DNA of 64,000 nucleotides, from NCBI GenBank assembly GCA_039028935.1, contig JBCCHD010000016.1, forward strand, positions 1 through 64,000. Direction: 5' to 3'. The notes below the pieces were generated by a model that was not told where the DNA came from, did not search any database, and saw nothing but the letters and a program-made list of their open reading frames with translations. The translations under genes and the position numbers were made by a program. This DNA is from Pseudomonadota bacterium. Its GTDB lineage: Bacteria; Pseudomonadota; Gammaproteobacteria; Steroidobacterales; SZUA-146. Position 1 is the stretch's first letter. Every line of letters begins with the position of its first letter. Below are positions 25,590-34,775 of this stretch, piece after piece.

Positions 25590-26318
25590 ATGAGCAATGA
25601 ATTTATTCAATACGAATTAAACGACGGTATCGCCACCATTACGATCGATGACGGTAAGCGCAATGCGCTGTCGCCGGCCGTTCTAGCGGAACTGCACCAT
25701 GCCTTTGAACGCGCGGCACTCGACAACGCGGCGGTCATTTTGACCGGGCGAGAAGGGGTTTTTTCGGCCGGCTTTGATCTCAAGGTGATGGGACGCGGCG
25801 GCAAACACGCCATCGGTATGCTGGGCGCAGGCTACGCTCTGCCGGCAAAGGTCATGGCCCACCCTAAGCCGGTCATTGTTGCCTGTAATGGACACAGCTT
25901 TGCGATGGGCGTGTTTCTGATGCTCTCGGCAGACTACGTCATTGGCTCCCGCGGCGACTTTAAAATCTCCGCGAACGAAGTGGCGATTGGCATGACGATG
26001 CCGCGTGTCGCGGCCGCCATGCTCAAACACAAGCTGACGCCATCGGCGTATCAGCGCGCGGTCACCCTGGCGGAGCAGTTTGACGTCGATTCTGCCAAAG
26101 CGGCTGGCTTTTTTGATGAAGTGGTTGAGCCCCACGAGTTGATGGAGCGCGCGACTGCCTTAGCGAATAATTTGCTGCAACTCGACGATCATTCCCACAA
26201 GGTGTCTAAGCGCCGGATTCGCCGTAAGCTGATCTGGCAAACACGGTTGAGCATTCCATTGGATCTGGCGGATGCGGCATTGATTGGTTTTCGTCGAGCG
26301 AAAGCCAAAAAGGCCTGA
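25590..26318 (+). CDS. Crotonase / enoyl-CoA hydratase-isomerase family protein
   Basis: A 242-residue crotonase-fold protein acting on a CoA thioester. It shows GIATITIDDGKRNALSPAVL at the N-terminus, the oxyanion-hole segment FSAGFDLKVMGRGG, KPVIVACNGHSFAMGVFLML and GDFKISANEVAIGMTMP. In the second oxyanion and catalytic region, the acidic pair typical of hydratases (Glu144/Glu164 of rat crotonase) is not clearly conserved, so an isomerase or other crotonase activity is possible. The ATG at 25590 begins directly at the domain; an in-frame upstream ATG would add 32 residues with no family similarity. Confidence 0.85.
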   Translation: MSNEFIQYELNDGIATITIDDGKRNALSPAVLAELHHAFERAALDNAAVILTGREGVFSAGFDLKVMGRGGKHAIGMLGAGYALPAKVMAHPKPVIVACNGHSFAMGVFLMLSADYVIGSRGDFKISANEVAIGMTMPRVAAAMLKHKLTPSAYQRAVTLAEQFDVDSAKAAGFFDEVVEPHELMERATALANNLLQLDDHSHKVSKRRIRRKLIWQTRLSIPLDLADAALIGFRRAKAKKA

Positions 26319-26431
26319 GCTGTAACGCACGGTGGATCGAGGGCGCCTTTTTGCCAAGCACGAGTCGATGCGGTAAAAAAGAAGTCTTCGCGTTCTAAAC
26401 GCGCCAGCCTCTTCCGCTCAAGGACTGAACC

Positions 26432-27361
26432 ATGCAGCCATCGAACTCCGGCCAAGCGCCCACCCCCCAACTCGACGAATCTAAACACGAGCAGATCGAA
26501 GTCGATCCCCGCATCTACGATCTATACGACGAATTTTGCCATTCGGGTATGGACCGACGAACGTTCTTGTCGCGCGTCGCCGCGCTGGGCATCGTCGGCG
26601 GCTTAGCGATGGCTACGTCTTTGTTGCCGCGTTACGCCGAAGCCGCCATGATCAAGTTTACCGACCCACGTATTAAGGCCACGTATGTGGACTACGATTC
26701 GCCGGGAGGCAACTCCGGGACGATGCGCGGTTACTTGGTGAAGCCAGAGGGTGCCGGGCCGTTTCCGGCGGTGCTGGTGATTCACGAAAATCGCGGGCTC
26801 AATCCGCACATTGAAGACGTTGCTCGCCGAGCGGCGGTCGAGGGTTTTCTCGCCTTTGCACCTGACGGTCTGTCACCGGTGGGGGGTTATCCTGGCAATG
26901 ATGAGGATGGCAAGATTTTGCAGAGAAGTCTTGATCGAGAGAAGCTGTTCATTGATCTGATGAACGGCGCTAAATTTGTGAAAGACCACGAGTTATCAAC
27001 CGGTAAGCTCGGCGCCACCGGTTTCTGTTATGGCGGGGGTGTAACCAATGCGCTGGCTGTCCATATGGGCGAAGACTTGCACGCCGGCGTTCCCTTCTAT
27101 GGTGCAGCGGCCAAGTCAGAGGATGTCGATCGCATTCAGGCGCCGCTATTGATTCAATACGCCGAAGACGACAAACGCATCAACGCCATGAAAGAGCCCT
27201 ATGAGACGGCGCTCTCGGATGCGGGCAAGGCCTTCGAGAGTTATGTGTATCCCGGCACCCGCCACGGTTTTCATAACAACTCCACGCCTCGTTACAACGA
27301 GACACAAGCCAACATTGCCTGGGAACGCACGATCGGGCATTTTCGGAAGCATTTGCGCTAA
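26432..27361 (+). CDS. Tat-exported dienelactone hydrolase family protein
   Basis: A 309-residue alpha/beta hydrolase. After a 39-residue leader comes a twin-arginine motif (MDRRTFLSRVAALG) and hydrophobic stretch, so export by Tat is expected; this long leader before the RR motif is common in the family. The domain shows VLVIHENRGLNPHIEDVARR with the substrate Glu, GFLAFAPDGLSPVGGYPGND, the nucleophile GFCYGGG (Cys199), YAEDDKRINAMKE with the catalytic Asp region, and GTRHGFHNNS with the His. Carboxymethylenebutenolide-type lactone hydrolysis is the family reaction; the actual substrate is unknown. It follows the crotonase gene by 113 bp. Confidence 0.9.
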   Translation: MQPSNSGQAPTPQLDESKHEQIEVDPRIYDLYDEFCHSGMDRRTFLSRVAALGIVGGLAMATSLLPRYAEAAMIKFTDPRIKATYVDYDSPGGNSGTMRGYLVKPEGAGPFPAVLVIHENRGLNPHIEDVARRAAVEGFLAFAPDGLSPVGGYPGNDEDGKILQRSLDREKLFIDLMNGAKFVKDHELSTGKLGATGFCYGGGVTNALAVHMGEDLHAGVPFYGAAAKSEDVDRIQAPLLIQYAEDDKRINAMKEPYETALSDAGKAFESYVYPGTRHGFHNNSTPRYNETQANIAWERTIGHFRKHLR

Positions 27362-27619
27362 GGGTTGCTCGCTCGTCTTTGAGACCGATAGGAATCCGGC
27401 TTTTCGCTGTCCGTCGTGCCGGATAAACGGAGCGAGAGGGCACTAAGAGCGACGGAAAAATGTCTCTGTCTGGTCGTATTCGGTTCGGCCCGAACACGGT
27501 TCAGCGCGGTTCACGTGGTGGCGCTAGCGTTTTTTTGTCGCATTCACCCACACTTTACCTGCGAGCGCTATGCTTCGTTATCCGACCAAGCTTGAATCCG
27601 GGCGTGACGATTCGACACC

Positions 27620-29065
27620 ATGACTGACGCGACACTTGTCTATCCACACCAGCTTTTTTCTAGCCATCCGGCGCTAGCAAAAAAGCGCTGCGTGTTCGTA
27701 ATCGAAGAACCTCTCATCCTCACGCACAATCCGGTACACGTTCAGCGCTTAATGCTCCACAAGCTAAGTATGGATGCGTATGAGAAGAGGCTCAAAAATG
27801 ATGGCTACACGGTGCAGCGCTTGTCACTACTCGATCATTCGAGTACGGAGGCGATCTTCGAAACGCTCCGCCATCACCAAATCAATACTGTTCATGTGTG
27901 CGATACGGTTGATGATTATCTTGAACAGGCGCTTGGCGCATCGGGGCTCAACCGAGTCTGGTATGAGACGCCGCTCTTTCTGTTGGGCAAAGAAGAGGCT
28001 TGCGCGCGTTACGTGGATGCCAAGCGGTTTATGGCGAGCTTCTATAAGAAACTGCGGGTCGACCACAACATTCTATTAAATGGCGACCAGTCGCCCGTTG
28101 GGGGTAGATGGAGTTTCGATGAAGACAATCGCAAGAAGCTGCCGAAGAAAATTGAGTTGCCCGACGATTTGACCCCCGTTGACGACAAGCTCGTGTCGGA
28201 GGCGGCGGCATGGGCCAATACTGTCTCAGCGGAGCAGTACGGCGGCCATGATTTTTGGTTGCCCTATACGCACGACAGCGCTGACTCGTTTTTGCAGGCC
28301 TTTTTGCGTGAACGCTTTGCCACTTTCGGGCCTTACGAAGATGCGTTGACAACCCGGCACACGCGGTTGTTTCATTCGGCGCTGTCGCCGTTGATGAATG
28401 TTGGCCTGTTAACGCCACAACAGGTGATCGAAGCGGCGTTAGACTACGCGGCGCAAAACGATACGCCGCTTAACTCACTCGAGGGCTTTGTGCGTCAGAT
28501 TTTGGGCTGGCGAGAATTTATTCGCGCCGCATATGAGTGCGACGGTCGGCAGATGCGGACCCAAAACTTTTGGGGCCATACTCGCGTGTTGCGCGATACG
28601 TTCTGGACGGGCGACACAGGCGTCATGCCGCTGGATACCTCGATTCAGCGCGCGCTTAAGTATGGCTATACGCATCATATTGAACGATTGATGGTGCTGG
28701 GTAACTTTATGTTGCTTACCGAAATTGATCCCGATGACGTGTACCGTTGGTTTATGGGGCTGTATGTCGATGCCTATGACTGGGTCATGGTGCCCAATGT
28801 GTATGGCATGAGCCAGTTTGCCGATGGCGGTGGGTTTGCCACCAAACCGTATATTTCCGGCAGTAATTATCTAAAGAAGATGTCGGACTACCCAAAAGGC
28901 GAATGGGAGGACGTTTGGACCGGGCTGTACTGGCACTTTATTCACACTCATATTGAATTCTTCAAATCCAATCACCGATTGTCGATGATGCCGCGTTTGC
29001 TTGAGAAGATGGACGCGGCCAAGAAAGCCCGGCATTTTGAATTGGCTCAAGCCTATTTGTCGTGA
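27620..29065 (+). CDS. FeS-BCP-type (6-4) photolyase/cryptochrome-like protein lacking cluster cysteines
   Basis: A 481-residue member of the prokaryotic photolyase/CryB-like group (PhrB family, COG3046). It shows an N-terminal antenna domain starting YPHQLFSSHPALAKKR, then GDQSPVGGRWSFDEDNRKK, SLEGFVRQILGWREFIRA, HHIERLMVLGNFMLL, and the FAD pocket MSQFADGGGFATKPYISGSNY. Relatives carry four cysteines for a 4Fe-4S cluster, one before the YxHHI helix and three just after MSDY. Here those positions read GVMPLDTS and MSDYPKGEWEDVWTGLYWHF, with the cysteine loop deleted. DNA repair of (6-4) photoproducts is likely, but the missing cluster is unusual. The stop overlaps the next gene. Confidence 0.88.
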   Translation: MTDATLVYPHQLFSSHPALAKKRCVFVIEEPLILTHNPVHVQRLMLHKLSMDAYEKRLKNDGYTVQRLSLLDHSSTEAIFETLRHHQINTVHVCDTVDDYLEQALGASGLNRVWYETPLFLLGKEEACARYVDAKRFMASFYKKLRVDHNILLNGDQSPVGGRWSFDEDNRKKLPKKIELPDDLTPVDDKLVSEAAAWANTVSAEQYGGHDFWLPYTHDSADSFLQAFLRERFATFGPYEDALTTRHTRLFHSALSPLMNVGLLTPQQVIEAALDYAAQNDTPLNSLEGFVRQILGWREFIRAAYECDGRQMRTQNFWGHTRVLRDTFWTGDTGVMPLDTSIQRALKYGYTHHIERLMVLGNFMLLTEIDPDDVYRWFMGLYVDAYDWVMVPNVYGMSQFADGGGFATKPYISGSNYLKKMSDYPKGEWEDVWTGLYWHFIHTHIEFFKSNHRLSMMPRLLEKMDAAKKARHFELAQAYLS

Positions 29066-29604
29066 GCGAGGGTGTAATCGATACGGCGCGGTTCGACAAA
29101 TATCTGTTTCTGGCCGATCGCGAGTTGAATATCATCTCGGTGTTCGATGACATCCGCTATGACCGCGCTGATCCGGACATTCTGTCGATCGGCATGCGGC
29201 GCCACGTCATCAAACAACTCGCCAAACAGAATTTTAAACAAGTAAGCGGCAGAGTATTACAACAGGCTTCAACCCACGTTCGCTGTTTGATACCAAAGTT
29301 TCATGCCTTCGGCGTATCGCCATTTGACGCGGTTCGCTATGAGTCCAAACGCGAAGACGATTACTACGTACTCACACCGACACAAACGGCGTGTCAATTT
29401 CTGAACCACTACCCGCTGAACGACGCGATTGGCCGTATCGAAACACTGATTGCCAAGCAGCCCATCAATGTTCTGCGTATGCTCGATTTTTCCAGTTCAC
29501 CATATGCGGATGAGAACTTCGTGCGCGCGATCGAGCACTTTATGTATGTCCAGCGTGATGCCGTTTCGCGTGAACCACTCAACCTTATGCGCCCATTGGG
29601 GTGA
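29062..29604 (+). CDS. Conserved-looking protein of unknown function coupled to the photolyase
   Basis: A 180-residue protein starting with GTG that overlaps the photolyase stop (GTGA), so translation is probably coupled. I recognise no family. It appears globular and cytoplasmic, without signal or membrane segments, beginning FDKYLFLADRELNIISVFDD. It is rich in charged residues in the middle, with a central STHVRCLIPKFHAFGVSPFD and a C-terminal LDFSSSPYADENFVRAIEHF. Its position suggests a role linked to light-dependent repair or signalling, but this is inference from overlap only. Alternatively it is an unrelated gene that happens to share the operon. Confidence 0.75.
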   Translation: MSEGVIDTARFDKYLFLADRELNIISVFDDIRYDRADPDILSIGMRRHVIKQLAKQNFKQVSGRVLQQASTHVRCLIPKFHAFGVSPFDAVRYESKREDDYYVLTPTQTACQFLNHYPLNDAIGRIETLIAKQPINVLRMLDFSSSPYADENFVRAIEHFMYVQRDAVSREPLNLMRPLG

Positions 29605-29701
29605 TGTGCGGCGTGATGCGACAGAATGTTTATCGACGAAGAGGCTGGTCCTCGTGTAAATTCATCGCCATGACTCACCCACGCTGTCAGAGAGGCCTAT
29701 A

Positions 29702-30091
29702 GTGAATAAGATTGCCGTGATCACCGCCATGTTGGGTTTTTTGGCGGTTCTACTCGGCGCGTTCGGCGCGCATGGCTTGCAGGATGTGTTGAGCGTCGAC
29801 GATCTCGACATTTGGCAAACCGCTAATCAGTACCATTTCTATCATGTGCTTGCGCTGTTGGTAGTGATTATTCTTTGGCAACGGGCTCCACAAAACCGCC
29901 TTTGGTTTTGGACTGGTCTGTGTTTTATTTTCGGCATCGCTATTTTTTCCGGCAGCCTGTATTTGCTGGCCGTCACAGGCTTGCGCTGGCTTGGTGCAAT
30001 TACTCCTGTGGGTGGCACGTTATTCTTGGTAGCCTGGCTTTTGCTGGCCTACGGTTGTTTGCGTTTGAAGCCCGATGAGTCGATGCGCTGA
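29702..30091 (+). CDS. DUF423 small integral membrane protein (YgdD family)
   Basis: A 129-residue inner-membrane protein with four predicted hydrophobic helices, starting IAVITAMLGFLAVLLGAFGAHGLQ, followed by the conserved WQTANQYHFYHVLALLVV. The segment LRWLGAITPVGGTLFLVAW completes the family pattern. The function of DUF423 is unknown. GTG at 29702 begins immediately before the first helix and is used. It follows the unknown photolyase partner after 97 bp and may belong to the same transcript. Confidence 0.9.
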   Translation: MNKIAVITAMLGFLAVLLGAFGAHGLQDVLSVDDLDIWQTANQYHFYHVLALLVVIILWQRAPQNRLWFWTGLCFIFGIAIFSGSLYLLAVTGLRWLGAITPVGGTLFLVAWLLLAYGCLRLKPDESMR

Positions 30092-30275
30092 GAGAGCGGT
30101 GGTGTGTTGAATGCGTCAACCCTTACCGACCGAATAACTGTTCGGCCACGCGCGCGATGTATCCACTTCAGCTAATCATTCCGGTCGTCGCTTTGTTACA
30201 CAGAAGCCCCTCGTTCTGGCATACCCCACTGTCCGCAGACAGGTCGCTGAGAAATAGGTAAACTCAGCCGGCGTA

Positions 30276-31412
30276 ATGACGACGCAACGGAAGAGCAATA
30301 GGCGCATGGGCAAGCCGGACATCATCCAAGAAAATGTACCGCTCGGTCCGCTGACCACGCTAAAGGTTGGCGGACCGGCTCGCTATTTTGCGGCGTGTAA
30401 AGACGAGGCTGCGCTTGTTGCGGTGCTGCGATGGGCAGCGCGCCAAGCGCTATCCGTGTTTGTGCTTGGGGGCGGGAGTAACGTGCTCATCGACGATGCT
30501 GGATTCGATGGCATCGTCATTCAATGCGCGATGTCGTCAGTGCGTTTTCAGACGCATGATGGCCACACCGTTGTCAATGCCGACGCCGGAGTGAACTGGG
30601 ATTCGCTGGTCGAACGGTGCGTTAACGCCAAGTTGGCGGGTATCGAGTGTTTGAGTGGCATACCCGGTATGGTTGGCGCCGCGCCCGTGCAGAATATCGG
30701 TGCCTATGGTCAGGAAGTCGTGGATACCATTGTGTCGGTAACCGGCATTGATGCGAGCACCTACGAGCGCCACTGTCTATCAGCCGCCGAGTGTCGATTC
30801 AACTATCGGACCAGTGTGTTTAAGACAGACTGGCGGACATTTATCGTCACTGGCGTCGCGTTTAAACTCACGCATGCGGACGCGGGCTCGGTGACGTATC
30901 CAGATCTTAAACAACAGCTGAATATCGCCGCCTCATCGTCCGCGCCTACCCTGGCCGAGACACGTCGTGCGGTGCTAACTATCCGGGCAAAGAAGTCGAT
31001 GGTGTTGTCAGACGACGACCCCAATCGCCGAAGTGTGGGGTCGTTCTTTGTTAATCCGGTTATAAGTCAAGACGACTTCGAACAACTGAGTCTGACGGTG
31101 CGCAAGCTTGGCATCGATCGAGACATTCCCTCGTTTCCAATGGATGAGCACACGGTGAAAGTGCCCGCTGCTTGGTTGATCGAGCAGGCTGGGTTTGAAC
31201 GTGGTCACACCGAGGGTTCGGTTGGAATTTCGACAAAACACTCGCTTGCTATCATCAACCAAGGTGATGCAAATGCTAAGGATATATTGCGGTTTGCCGC
31301 GCAGATAAAAATGACTGTCTTGGCCAAGTTTGGAATCGACTTAGTTCCCGAGCCCGTTTTGCTTGTAGGGACCGAACTGGGGCAGCGGGCCACTGTGACG
31401 TATAGCGAATAG
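30276..31412 (+). CDS. murB: UDP-N-acetylenolpyruvoylglucosamine reductase
   Basis: MurB reduces UDP-GlcNAc-enolpyruvate to UDP-MurNAc with NADPH, an essential step of peptidoglycan synthesis. The 378 residues are slightly above the common 300-350. The N-terminal LGPLTTLKVGGPARYFAAC and LGGGSNVLIDDAGFDGIV bind FAD. GIPGMVGAAPVQNIGAYGQE forms the substrate region. The catalytic serine lies in SVGSFFVNPV, and the C-terminal glutamate in LVPEPVLLVG. An extra Tyr loop as in type I MurB is suggested by CRFNYRTSVFK. It stands alone between a non-coding gap and a convergent hydroxylase gene. Confidence 0.95.
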   Translation: MTTQRKSNRRMGKPDIIQENVPLGPLTTLKVGGPARYFAACKDEAALVAVLRWAARQALSVFVLGGGSNVLIDDAGFDGIVIQCAMSSVRFQTHDGHTVVNADAGVNWDSLVERCVNAKLAGIECLSGIPGMVGAAPVQNIGAYGQEVVDTIVSVTGIDASTYERHCLSAAECRFNYRTSVFKTDWRTFIVTGVAFKLTHADAGSVTYPDLKQQLNIAASSSAPTLAETRRAVLTIRAKKSMVLSDDDPNRRSVGSFFVNPVISQDDFEQLSLTVRKLGIDRDIPSFPMDEHTVKVPAAWLIEQAGFERGHTEGSVGISTKHSLAIINQGDANAKDILRFAAQIKMTVLAKFGIDLVPEPVLLVGTELGQRATVTYSE

Positions 31413-31501
31413 CGCTGGGCATTGAGGCCGTACCACTTATCGGAATGAACACCATGTCGCACGAACGGCATCAGTGCGTGTCTTGCTACCGCGTTGCGGC
31501 C

Positions 31502-32353
31502 TCAAGGATCGGATTTTGGCTCCCAATCTGGCCGACCAAATACCCGTTTCACACTTTCACCGAAGCTCTGCGAGTTCACGACATCACGGCAAAACTTCGG
31601 AAGTTCGGAAAACCATACGCTGAGCGGGTTGACGCTGTTGTAATCGCGCTTTAGTCCATAGCGCGGCGTTTCTTCCTCCGCCTGATAAGTGCCAAACAGT
31701 CGATCCCAAATTATCAAAATGCCGCCGTAGTTTTTGTCGATGTATTTGTCGTCGCAGCCATGATGGACGCGATGATTGGACGGCGTATTTAGAATACCTT
31801 CAAGCGGCCCCAGTCGGCCGATCAGTTCGGTGTGTAGCCAGGTTTGATACGCGAGCACCACAATGATGCTGAAAAACACAAGCTCCGCCGGGAAGCCGAT
31901 AAAGACCAGCGGCAGGTGGAAGAGCGCGGACGCGATGCCCTCAAACGGTCCGAATCGAATGGCGACCGTGATATTCATAAAGCGAGAGGAGTGATGCACC
32001 GCATGTTGTGTCCAGAGCACTCGGGTGACATGTGCAAGGCGATGTTCCCAATAGTAGATAAAGTCTGACGCGATGAGCGCGACGATGGCGGTGCCAGTGG
32101 TAATGGGAAGCGACCACATAACGAGGTTGTCGCTGATGTACACATAGCCTGCATAGGCGAAGGTCAATAACACCACTTCGACCACCAGATACGGTAATTG
32201 GGTCGACACGCTGGCGACCATATCCAATACGCCCTTTTTTTGTAGCTTGCCGCGAAACAGCGCGTTGAGTAGTTCGATCGCTAGAATCGCCGCGCCAATG
32301 ACGAAGAAGGCGCCATCAATTTCGTTGGCGAGTGCTTCAATTTCTGAATACAT
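31502..32353 (-). CDS. Sterol desaturase / fatty acid hydroxylase family membrane protein
   Basis: A 283-residue di-iron membrane enzyme. Histidine clusters HRLAH, HAVHHSS and NHRVHHGCD form the typical metal ligands, and at least four hydrophobic segments are present (for example AFFVIGAAILAIELL and LFHLPLVFIGFPAELVFF). The family hydroxylates or desaturates lipids such as sterols, carotenoids or fatty acids; the lipid is unknown here. Its ATG shares one base with the stop codon of the upstream TetR gene (TAATG), so translation is coupled and the enzyme is likely under control of that regulator. Confidence 0.9.
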   Translation of the reverse strand: MYSEIEALANEIDGAFFVIGAAILAIELLNALFRGKLQKKGVLDMVASVSTQLPYLVVEVVLLTFAYAGYVYISDNLVMWSLPITTGTAIVALIASDFIYYWEHRLAHVTRVLWTQHAVHHSSRFMNITVAIRFGPFEGIASALFHLPLVFIGFPAELVFFSIIVVLAYQTWLHTELIGRLGPLEGILNTPSNHRVHHGCDDKYIDKNYGGILIIWDRLFGTYQAEEETPRYGLKRDYNSVNPLSVWFSELPKFCRDVVNSQSFGESVKRVFGRPDWEPKSDP

Positions 32354-32910
32354 TATCGGTTGTCTCCTAACCCTGCGGTTAACGTTCGCCAGGCGAGTTC
32401 AGCGGCTTGATTGGGTGTAATGGATTCGAGGCGAACCGATTCCCAGGCGGCATAGATCAGATGCTCGAAGGTCTGTAGGATCCAGTCCGTCGGCACAGAG
32501 GGGTCAAATAGGCGTTCCTGTTTGGCCCCTTCGATCATCTCGCGTGTCTCGGCATCCTGGCGTTTGTACTCCATTGCCAGTTCACTGTTTTCATTCACCG
32601 GCTGCAGCGCGAGAAAGCCATGGCGGTCGCCAAGCGGAATGAGCACTTCCAGCGTGCGGTGTATCGCTTCGGCGTGCGATTCAAGACCTTCGCAGGCGTG
32701 TTCGACCGCCTCGTCTGTTTCGGAGATCGCCAAGTGGGCGAGCTGGGTGATAAGGGAATCGCGCGTCGAGAAGTGCCGGTGCAGCGTGGCGCGCCCCACC
32801 CCCGATTGGCGAACGACATCGGCCAGCGGTGCGCTGGGGTCGCGGCTAAAAACGGTGAAAGCGGCCTCGATAATCGCGTCACGGGCACTGAGTTTGTGTG
32901 TTGATTTCAT
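32353..32910 (-). CDS. TetR-family transcriptional regulator
   Basis: A 185-residue repressor with an N-terminal TetR helix-turn-helix: SARDAIIEAAFTVFSRDP, then LADVVRQSGVGRATLHRHF near residues 28-46. The ligand domain is helical and unclassified. The ATG at 32910 is preferred over an ATG 13 codons upstream because the family domain begins immediately afterwards and a palindromic operator covers the region just before it. It is the first gene of a two-gene unit with a sterol-desaturase-like enzyme, so it probably represses lipid modification and its own expression. Confidence 0.88.
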   Translation of the reverse strand: MKSTHKLSARDAIIEAAFTVFSRDPSAPLADVVRQSGVGRATLHRHFSTRDSLITQLAHLAISETDEAVEHACEGLESHAEAIHRTLEVLIPLGDRHGFLALQPVNENSELAMEYKRQDAETREMIEGAKQERLFDPSVPTDWILQTFEHLIYAAWESVRLESITPNQAAELAWRTLTAGLGDNR

Positions 32911-32927
32911 GAGACAATAATGTCTCA
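32910..32927. promoter_or_regulatory. Palindromic operator touching the TetR start codon
   Basis: TGAGACA and TGTCTCA form a perfect inverted repeat with a 4-bp spacer, 18 bp long, and the site reaches the first base of the regulator's start codon. The size and symmetry fit a TetR dimer site. Binding here would block the start of transcription or translation directly. Confidence 0.7.
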
Positions 32928-33158
32928 TATGAGGCATAAATGTCAACACCTATATAAAACAGCAAGATACGTTTGACTATTCGGTGGAGACTGCTCGCGG
33001 AGAGCCCAAACGCCCGTCTTACGGATTGGTTTTGGCACTGTTCCACCAGGATCCCACACACTGGGTGAGAGACAGTGGCGCCGGTTGATTGCCGTTTAGA
33101 GGCCAAAAACGGTTACGTTTAGCTATTGAACGACGGGGAAACGCCAATAAACTGGCGA

Positions 33159-33220
<62 letters not shown>

Positions 33221-33275
33221 CCCGAGTCGTGTGATCGGAGACTGATTCGTTTGCCTTGTTCTGAGTGGAGGCTTA

Positions 33276-34418
33276 ATGCTCAATTTGAATTCAAATCGCA
33301 TAGGGTGGGCGGTGGTTTGTGTGGTGTTGCTGCCGGCATGTGGCTCAACAGCACCTGCTCGACTGCCCGATGCGTCGTTGTATCGGGCTGATTTGACTGA
33401 AATCGTGTCGTCTACAGCAGCCACCGGTGCCGTCATGGTGATCGATGCACCAGGCATTGTCGACGATCGTGTGATCAGCGCGGGTGTCACGGGCGACGGT
33501 CGTAACATGACAAGCGCCACGCCGGTGCGCGTTGCGAGCGTGACGAAAACCTATGTTGCCGCTGCGCTGTTACGGCTAGACGAGACCGGACAGCTCGATC
33601 TTGATGAACCGATCGGTGGATTACTGTCGAGTGATTCGCTTGAACAACTCAAGAACGGTGGACACGACGGCGACCGAATTACCGTTCGTCACTTGATTAC
33701 CCATACGGCGGGTTTGCCCGATCATGTGAGTGAACAGTACCTACGCGCAATCATCGAGGATCCCTCTCGACACTGGACGCGTGATGAACAGATTGCCATG
33801 CTCGCATCCGGTCTCAACCCGGTTGGTGCGATTGGGGAGAAATTCCACTATTCCGATACCGGTTATATTCTGCTTGGAGAAGTCATTGAACGACGTACCG
33901 GTCAGGCCTTGCCAGATGTCGTGCGGACACTTCTGAAGTTCGATACGTTGGGTCTTGAGAATACGTGGTGGGAGCTACTTGAAACCGCTCCAAACGATGC
34001 GCCCAAGCGTGCTCGACAGACCTTCAATAACATGGATGTTACTGACTGGAGCGCGACGGTCGATCTGTTCGGGGGCGGAGGACTGGTGGCTAGCGCGGAC
34101 GATATGCGTGTCTTTTTTGCCTCCTTGTTCGACGGTGCCGTGTTTGATCAAGTCGAGACCCTGGAATCGATGCTGTCGTCGGAGGGGCTGCCGCACGATA
34201 GTCCTTATCGTTTGGGACTGTTTGAATACGACGTAGACGGCGTAACGCTCTATGAGCATGGCGGCTTTTGGGGCACAAATGTGCTCCATGTGCCGTCGCT
34301 CGAACTGACGGTGTCGGCTGTCGTGTTGGATCAATCCGGGTACGCATCCTTACGCTCGCTGATGCATAAAGTGGTGACTGATTACGTTCGGGGTCAAGCT
34401 GAATCAATAAACGAGTGA
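33276..34418 (+). CDS. Serine hydrolase of the class C beta-lactamase/penicillin-binding family, lipoprotein
   Basis: A 380-residue exported hydrolase with a lipobox near Cys22 (LLPAC). The catalytic fold shows SVTK (Ser88, Lys91), a Tyr motif in FHYSDTGYILLGEVIE, and the HGG triad HGGFWGTN near residue 329. Class C relatives act as beta-lactamases, D-Ala-D-Ala peptidases or esterases, and sequence alone does not decide. A GGAGG ribosome-binding site precedes the ATG. The gene starts 58 bp after the GTC array, which may lie in its promoter, and converges on the small regulator gene downstream. Confidence 0.88.
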   Translation: MLNLNSNRIGWAVVCVVLLPACGSTAPARLPDASLYRADLTEIVSSTAATGAVMVIDAPGIVDDRVISAGVTGDGRNMTSATPVRVASVTKTYVAAALLRLDETGQLDLDEPIGGLLSSDSLEQLKNGGHDGDRITVRHLITHTAGLPDHVSEQYLRAIIEDPSRHWTRDEQIAMLASGLNPVGAIGEKFHYSDTGYILLGEVIERRTGQALPDVVRTLLKFDTLGLENTWWELLETAPNDAPKRARQTFNNMDVTDWSATVDLFGGGGLVASADDMRVFFASLFDGAVFDQVETLESMLSSEGLPHDSPYRLGLFEYDVDGVTLYEHGGFWGTNVLHVPSLELTVSAVVLDQSGYASLRSLMHKVVTDYVRGQAESINE

Positions 34419-34484
34419 CGTGCTTGCGCAACGCAATAATCCCACACACACGACTTTTATCGAACGTCGACGACGCAACAGCGA

Positions 34485-34775
34485 CTAACGTTCTTGCTTT
34501 GCCAGATTGCTTCCTCGTGCGGTCAGCTGATACGTAACGCGTTGCGTACGCGGATCGGTGTCGGTGATTTGAAGTAGCCCATGATCAACCGCGAGCGACC
34601 GACATGCTCGAATGGCGAGCGAATGGGCGACGCCAAACTTCCGTGCAAAAGAGCGCGAGTTGTCGGTGATATCCATCGCAGTGGCCAATAAAATGGCGGC
34701 GCCAAGTGGCTCTAGCGGCGTATCATCTGTTTGGCACAGTGCGTCGATCGCCCGCAAAAACTCCCGGTCATTCAT
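34485..34775 (-). CDS. Small winged-helix-like protein overlapping a molybdoenzyme gene
   Basis: A 96-residue protein starting within the last codons of the YdeP-like gene (8-bp overlap), so translation is coupled. It starts NDREFLRAIDALCQTDD and has a helix-turn-helix-like centre, SFARKFGVAHSLAIRACRSL, followed by a wing-like QLTARGSNLAKQE. The features are consistent with a MarR/winged-helix fold, but no close family is recognised. It may regulate the oxidoreductase or be a structural partner. The N-terminal extension in frame with an ATG at 34841 lies inside the molybdoenzyme gene and is unlikely. Confidence 0.7.
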   Translation of the reverse strand: MNDREFLRAIDALCQTDDTPLEPLGAAILLATAMDITDNSRSFARKFGVAHSLAIRACRSLAVDHGLLQITDTDPRTQRVTYQLTARGSNLAKQER

